This document shows, one piece after another, positions 60,833 through 64,000 of a DNA stretch of 64,000 nt (positions within the stretch are counted from its first letter, which is position 1; each line of letters starts with the position of its first letter). Location of the stretch: positions 299,555 through 363,554 of the forward strand of contig JAFDZP010000001.1 in the NCBI GenBank assembly GCA_018266835.1, written 5' to 3'. Made by a program: the position numbers and the translations under genes. Under the pieces are notes generated by a model. It was not told the DNA's origin. It was given only the letters and a program-made list of their open reading frames with translations, and did not search any database. Origin of the DNA: Bacteroidota bacterium (GTDB lineage: Bacteria; Bacteroidota; Ignavibacteria; Tepidaquicellales; Tepidaquicellaceae).

Positions 60833-61660
60833 TTGAAAACAATAGGGCTTTTAATATTAAGAATTAAAGAATATTTAATCTTAACGGTTTTTGTAGTTAT
60901 AAGCTTAGTTTTAATTTTCAATAACGATAATACTCAGATAAGATTTCTCCGTGCATTTGCTATAGGATTTGTAGGCACGCTTCAAAGCGGAGTATCAGCC
61001 GTTCCAAACGTCTTCGAACTTCAAAGCGAAAACAAATATCTCCGCGAAAAAAATATCGAGCTTGCCAATGAAGTTGCTTCATTAAAAGAAGCCAAGCTTG
61101 AAAATATCCGTCTCTCCAAACTTCTTACATTAAAAGATAAAAACATTCTTGGAATTATTTCAGCAAAGATTGTAAATAAATCTCTTGTGCAGACAAGAAA
61201 TACTATTACAATTAACGCAGGTGAAAATGACAGCATAAAAGTTAATATGCCCGTTGTAACTGATGACGGACTTGTAGGAAAGATTGTAGGCGTAAGCAAA
61301 AATTATTCAATAGCACAGATCTTATACAACAAAGATCTGCGTATCAGCGCTAAAGTTCAGCGCAGCAGAGTTGACGGCATTTTTACCTATGACGGAGTAG
61401 GGAATTTAGTTTTAACTAATGTACCGAAGGCTGCCGATGTGAATCCCGGCGACCTGATAATAACATCTGAGTACAGTAATCTTTTCCCTGCAGGCATACC
61501 GCTCGGTACTGTGATTGAAACAGGCAACCTTGATAATCTTTTCAAAAAAATTACAATAAAGCCTGCGGTAAATTTCAATATTCTGGAAGAAATTTTTGTT
61601 GTAAAGAGCCAGCCGAGCAAAGAGAAAAGTGACCTTGAAAAAATATTTATGAATAAATAA
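60833..61660 (+). CDS. mreC: Rod shape-determining protein MreC
   Basis: The 275-residue product (TTG start) has an N-terminal membrane helix (YLILTVFVVISLVLIF) and a coiled coil (about residues 60-95, FELQSENKYLREKNIELANE). The periplasmic MreC beta domain follows (SLVQTRNTITINAGENDSIK, MPVVTDDGLVGKIVGVSKNY, PGDLIITSEYSNLFPAGIPL). It bridges MreB and the PBP2/RodA synthase. Length and order of parts are normal. Confidence 0.94.
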   Translation: MKTIGLLILRIKEYLILTVFVVISLVLIFNNDNTQIRFLRAFAIGFVGTLQSGVSAVPNVFELQSENKYLREKNIELANEVASLKEAKLENIRLSKLLTLKDKNILGIISAKIVNKSLVQTRNTITINAGENDSIKVNMPVVTDDGLVGKIVGVSKNYSIAQILYNKDLRISAKVQRSRVDGIFTYDGVGNLVLTNVPKAADVNPGDLIITSEYSNLFPAGIPLGTVIETGNLDNLFKKITIKPAVNFNILEEIFVVKSQPSKEKSDLEKIFMNK

Positions 61661-61695
61661 CTGAAAGCCGTTTTGTACGGAATGAAAATCACATA

Positions 61696-62196
61696 ATGAT
61701 TGTTTCTTATTTAAAATACATTGCAGTAATAATTCTTTTAGTCGCAGTCCAGAAGACTTTGATATGGCTTATTGCGTTATCAAACTACAACATAGCTCCT
61801 GACTTAGTGATTCTGATGGTGATATACGTAGGTATTGTCCGAGGACATATCGAGGGTTCTATTATAGGATTTTTATCGGGACTGATGATTGATACTTTAT
61901 CGGGCTCGTTCCTGGGGCTTTCAGCTTTATCATATACCATAGCAGGATTTATTGCAGGGTATTTTTGTATTAAAGAGCGCGAAGAATTTTTAAACAAATA
62001 TTATTTAATCGGAATTGTTTTCCTTTGCGCATTAATAGGTAACTCAATTTATTTTTTAATTTTTTACCAAGGTTCACCGATATCTATTTTTAATATATTC
62101 CTGATTTATGTTTTATCTACTACGACATATACTACTATCGTAGGAAGTTTATTTATTCTTTTTATTAAAGACAGTAAAAAAACTGCTTACAGCTAA
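61696..62196 (+). CDS. mreD: Rod shape-determining protein MreD
   Basis: The 166-residue product has about five membrane helices (KYIAVIILLVAVQKTLIWLI, PDLVILMVIYVGIVRG, GSIIGFLSGLMIDTLSGSFL, YLIGIVFLCALIGNSIYFLI, IFLIYVLSTTTYTTIVGSLF). The GFLSGLMIDTLSGSFLGLSA motif is typical of MreD. It starts 35 bases after mreC, and its stop overlaps the mrdA start by one base (TAATG). Confidence 0.92.
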   Translation: MIVSYLKYIAVIILLVAVQKTLIWLIALSNYNIAPDLVILMVIYVGIVRGHIEGSIIGFLSGLMIDTLSGSFLGLSALSYTIAGFIAGYFCIKEREEFLNKYYLIGIVFLCALIGNSIYFLIFYQGSPISIFNIFLIYVLSTTTYTTIVGSLFILFIKDSKKTAYS

Positions 62197-63980
62197 TGGA
62201 CTCTACAATTAAAAAAATCATTCTCTACATTTTTGTGGGATGCATTTTTGTTGTGCTTGTTACAAGACTGGTTTACCTTCAGGTTATCAGTGTGGATGAG
62301 CTCTCAAAAGATTCGAATAAGAATGCGATAAAAAATATAAGTGAAACTCCCGCCCGCGGACTTATGTTCGACCGCAACGGAAAAGTTGTCGTTGATAACA
62401 AGCCCGCTTATACTCTTACTATTACTCCTTATCAGTTCGATAAAGCCAACTTAAATGAAATTGCAAATCTTGTAAATCTTCCTCCGGAAAAACTGAAAGA
62501 AGATCTGGATAAAGTAAAAGGCACGAATAGATTTAATCCTGTAAAAATAAAAAGAGGATTGGATTTCAAGCAGGTATCATTCCTCTCTGAAAATAAAGAA
62601 AGATTAAAAGGCGTTGATTATCAGGTTGAAGCGTTAAGAGTTTATCCCAATAAATTCAGAGCTTCGCATATGTTCGGATACACGAAGGAAATTTCCGAGA
62701 AACAGCTGGATAAACAGGTCGGTGACTATTATAAACAGGGCGATGTAATCGGTTCAAACGGACTTGAAGAGAGTTATGAAGAAGTTTTACGCGGTGAAAA
62801 AGGAAACAAGTTTGTTTCAGTAGATGTGAAGGGAAGGGAAGTCGGTGCGTTTAATGACGGAAAGAGTGATATTCCTCCTGTAAACGGTTCTGATTTAATT
62901 TTATCAATCGATGCAGACCTTCAGGAATATGCTGAAAAGCTTTTAACAGGAAAGCACGGTGGTATAATTGCGATGGACCCGAGAACAGGCGAAGTTTTAT
63001 GTATGGTATCGAAACCGGATTTTGACTTATCAATTTTCTCAGGACCAACAGACCCGAAAGATTTTGCAAAGTTAATAATGGATAAAGAGAAACCTTTATT
63101 CAATAGGGCTATTCAGGCAAAGTATCCTCCCGGCTCAACTTGGAAAATGATGATGAGTCTTGCAGGGCTTGGAAGCGGCGAGCTTACTCCGAAGTCTACT
63201 ATAGTATGTGAAGGTTCGTTTACTTACGGCGGAAGAACATGGGAAGACCACGGAGCATATGGAGCGATTATGATTCCTACTGCTTTGGAAAAATCTGCAA
63301 ATGTTTTCTTTTATAAATTAGGATTAAGACTCGGCTTAGAGAATTACGATAAGTATTCATCCATGTTCAACTTTGGTAAAAAAACCGGAATTGATCTACC
63401 CAATGAAACATCAGGCTTGCTTCCGACACAGGCATACTATGATAAAGTATTCGGTCCGCGCGGATGGAACCAGAGTGTATTGATAAACCTGGGTATAGGG
63501 CAAGGAGAGCTGCTTGTTTCTCCTGTGCAGCTTTGCGCATATTCTTCTGCAATTGCAATGAACGGTTTGTATAATCAGCCGCATTTAGTCAGCAAGATAA
63601 AAAATTCAATAACAGGTGTTGAAGAAAATGTAAAGTACGATTCGCATCAGATCGATATGCCGAAGAATTATTTTGAAGTTGTTCAGCGCGGAATGTATTT
63701 AGTAGTAAACGGGACAGGAACTGCGAAGAATGTTAAGAACGATACATATACGATTGTAGGGAAAACAGGTACTGCCCAGAACTCGGGAAATAACCACTCG
63801 TGGTTTGTCGGTTACGCTCCCTACGAAGACCCTAAGATTGCAATATGTGTACTCGGTGAAAACGCAGGCTGGGGTAATGCATTCGGCGCACCGATAGCAG
63901 CAGCCATTATGGTCAGGTACTTAAGCGGAAACTCAGCAGATATATTTAATGAAAGCGCGGGCTCAGGGATAACGGATTAG
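62196..63980 (+). CDS. mrdA: Penicillin-binding protein 2 (elongasome transpeptidase)
   Basis: The 594-residue product cross-links sidewall peptidoglycan. It has an N-terminal membrane helix (ILYIFVGCIFVVLVTRLVYL), a PBP dimer/pedestal domain (ETPARGLMFDRNGKVVVDNK, HMFGYTKEIS), and a transpeptidase domain with all three motifs: S314-T-W-K317 (YPPGSTWKMM), S367-A-N369 and K523-T-G525 (VGKTGTAQNSG). The length is near usual. It is translationally coupled to mreD; rodA would be expected just beyond the window. Confidence 0.96.
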   Translation: MDSTIKKIILYIFVGCIFVVLVTRLVYLQVISVDELSKDSNKNAIKNISETPARGLMFDRNGKVVVDNKPAYTLTITPYQFDKANLNEIANLVNLPPEKLKEDLDKVKGTNRFNPVKIKRGLDFKQVSFLSENKERLKGVDYQVEALRVYPNKFRASHMFGYTKEISEKQLDKQVGDYYKQGDVIGSNGLEESYEEVLRGEKGNKFVSVDVKGREVGAFNDGKSDIPPVNGSDLILSIDADLQEYAEKLLTGKHGGIIAMDPRTGEVLCMVSKPDFDLSIFSGPTDPKDFAKLIMDKEKPLFNRAIQAKYPPGSTWKMMMSLAGLGSGELTPKSTIVCEGSFTYGGRTWEDHGAYGAIMIPTALEKSANVFFYKLGLRLGLENYDKYSSMFNFGKKTGIDLPNETSGLLPTQAYYDKVFGPRGWNQSVLINLGIGQGELLVSPVQLCAYSSAIAMNGLYNQPHLVSKIKNSITGVEENVKYDSHQIDMPKNYFEVVQRGMYLVVNGTGTAKNVKNDTYTIVGKTGTAQNSGNNHSWFVGYAPYEDPKIAICVLGENAGWGNAFGAPIAAAIMVRYLSGNSADIFNESAGSGITD

Positions 63981-64000
63981 TATTGAGTATTGAGTATTGA
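63981..64000. repeat. Short-word repeat (TATTGAG)n at the window edge
   Basis: The last 20 bases are TATTGAG repeated in a 7-base register (almost three units) right after the mrdA stop codon; the array may continue past the window. Confidence 0.55.

Overview
This window comes from an AT-rich bacterium of the Bacteroidota/Chlorobiota (FCB) superphylum. It looks most like the Ignavibacteria and relatives. Eight predicted exported proteins end in the same type A T9SS sorting domain (NYPNPFNPS block, then a short basic end such as KRMVLIK). Strong ribosome binding sites are rare, TTG and GTG starts are common, and TonB receptors and SusC-style carboxypeptidase-regulatory plugs are present. The genus cannot be told from sequence alone. 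No tRNA, rRNA, CRISPR array or prophage was seen.

Layout. 1-178: start of a GNAT acetyltransferase. 301-5832: three tandem minus-strand Asp-box (YCF48/sortilin-like) surface proteins, each with its own terminator. 6286-9339: two T9SS-exported endonuclease/exonuclease/phosphatase paralogues. 9414-13196: two soluble TPR histidine kinases. 13439-18586: small membrane or exported proteins, a RAYT (REP-associated tyrosine transposase) with cognate palindromes, and an Asp-box protein gene bracketed by two ~300-bp direct repeats. 18819-25937: argS, an SDR epimerase, an alpha-oxoamine synthase (sphingolipid-type), GNAT, lipoprotein, AraC/VOC pair and a TMEM175 channel. 26617-28652: histidine kinase plus single-domain response regulator. 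28778-32851: a large T9SS protein and a pair of small tail-anchored-looking exported paralogues. 32983-34368: tyrosine phenol-lyase.

34448-40032 is a vitamin B12 locus: promoter, cobalamin riboswitch, terminator, BtuB, a T9SS-sorted BtuG-like propeller, a CobO/BtuR adenosyltransferase, a BFD-like [2Fe-2S] protein and a second BtuG-like propeller made as a lipoprotein. Directly after it come two co-oriented genes of ubiquitin-system type: a membrane-anchored JAMM/MPN peptidase (40085-40966) and an E2/UBC-fold protein with HPN, cysteine and Trp in place (40976-41506). No E1 or ubiquitin-like gene is visible. This is the most unusual gene pair in the window.

41552-46341: gamma-carbonic anhydrase, a cold-shock protein with an elaborate leader, and an operon of an unknown gene, ybeY, smg and topA. 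46474-53499: porin, aspartyl-protease-like and DUF3298-like proteins, DUF1801, a lone DppF-type ATPase, three unrecognised genes and an HTH protein. 54032-58904: a TonB receptor, purN and purH. 59455-63980: the rod-shape cluster mreB-mreC-mreD-mrdA.

Intergenic DNA is rich in structured repeats: RAYT-type palindromes, several palindrome families whose arms change but stay complementary around a fixed core, CCTCC...GGAGG palindromes, a perfect heptamer microsatellite, and diffuse short-word repeats. All calls rest on reading the sequence; no database or folding program was used.
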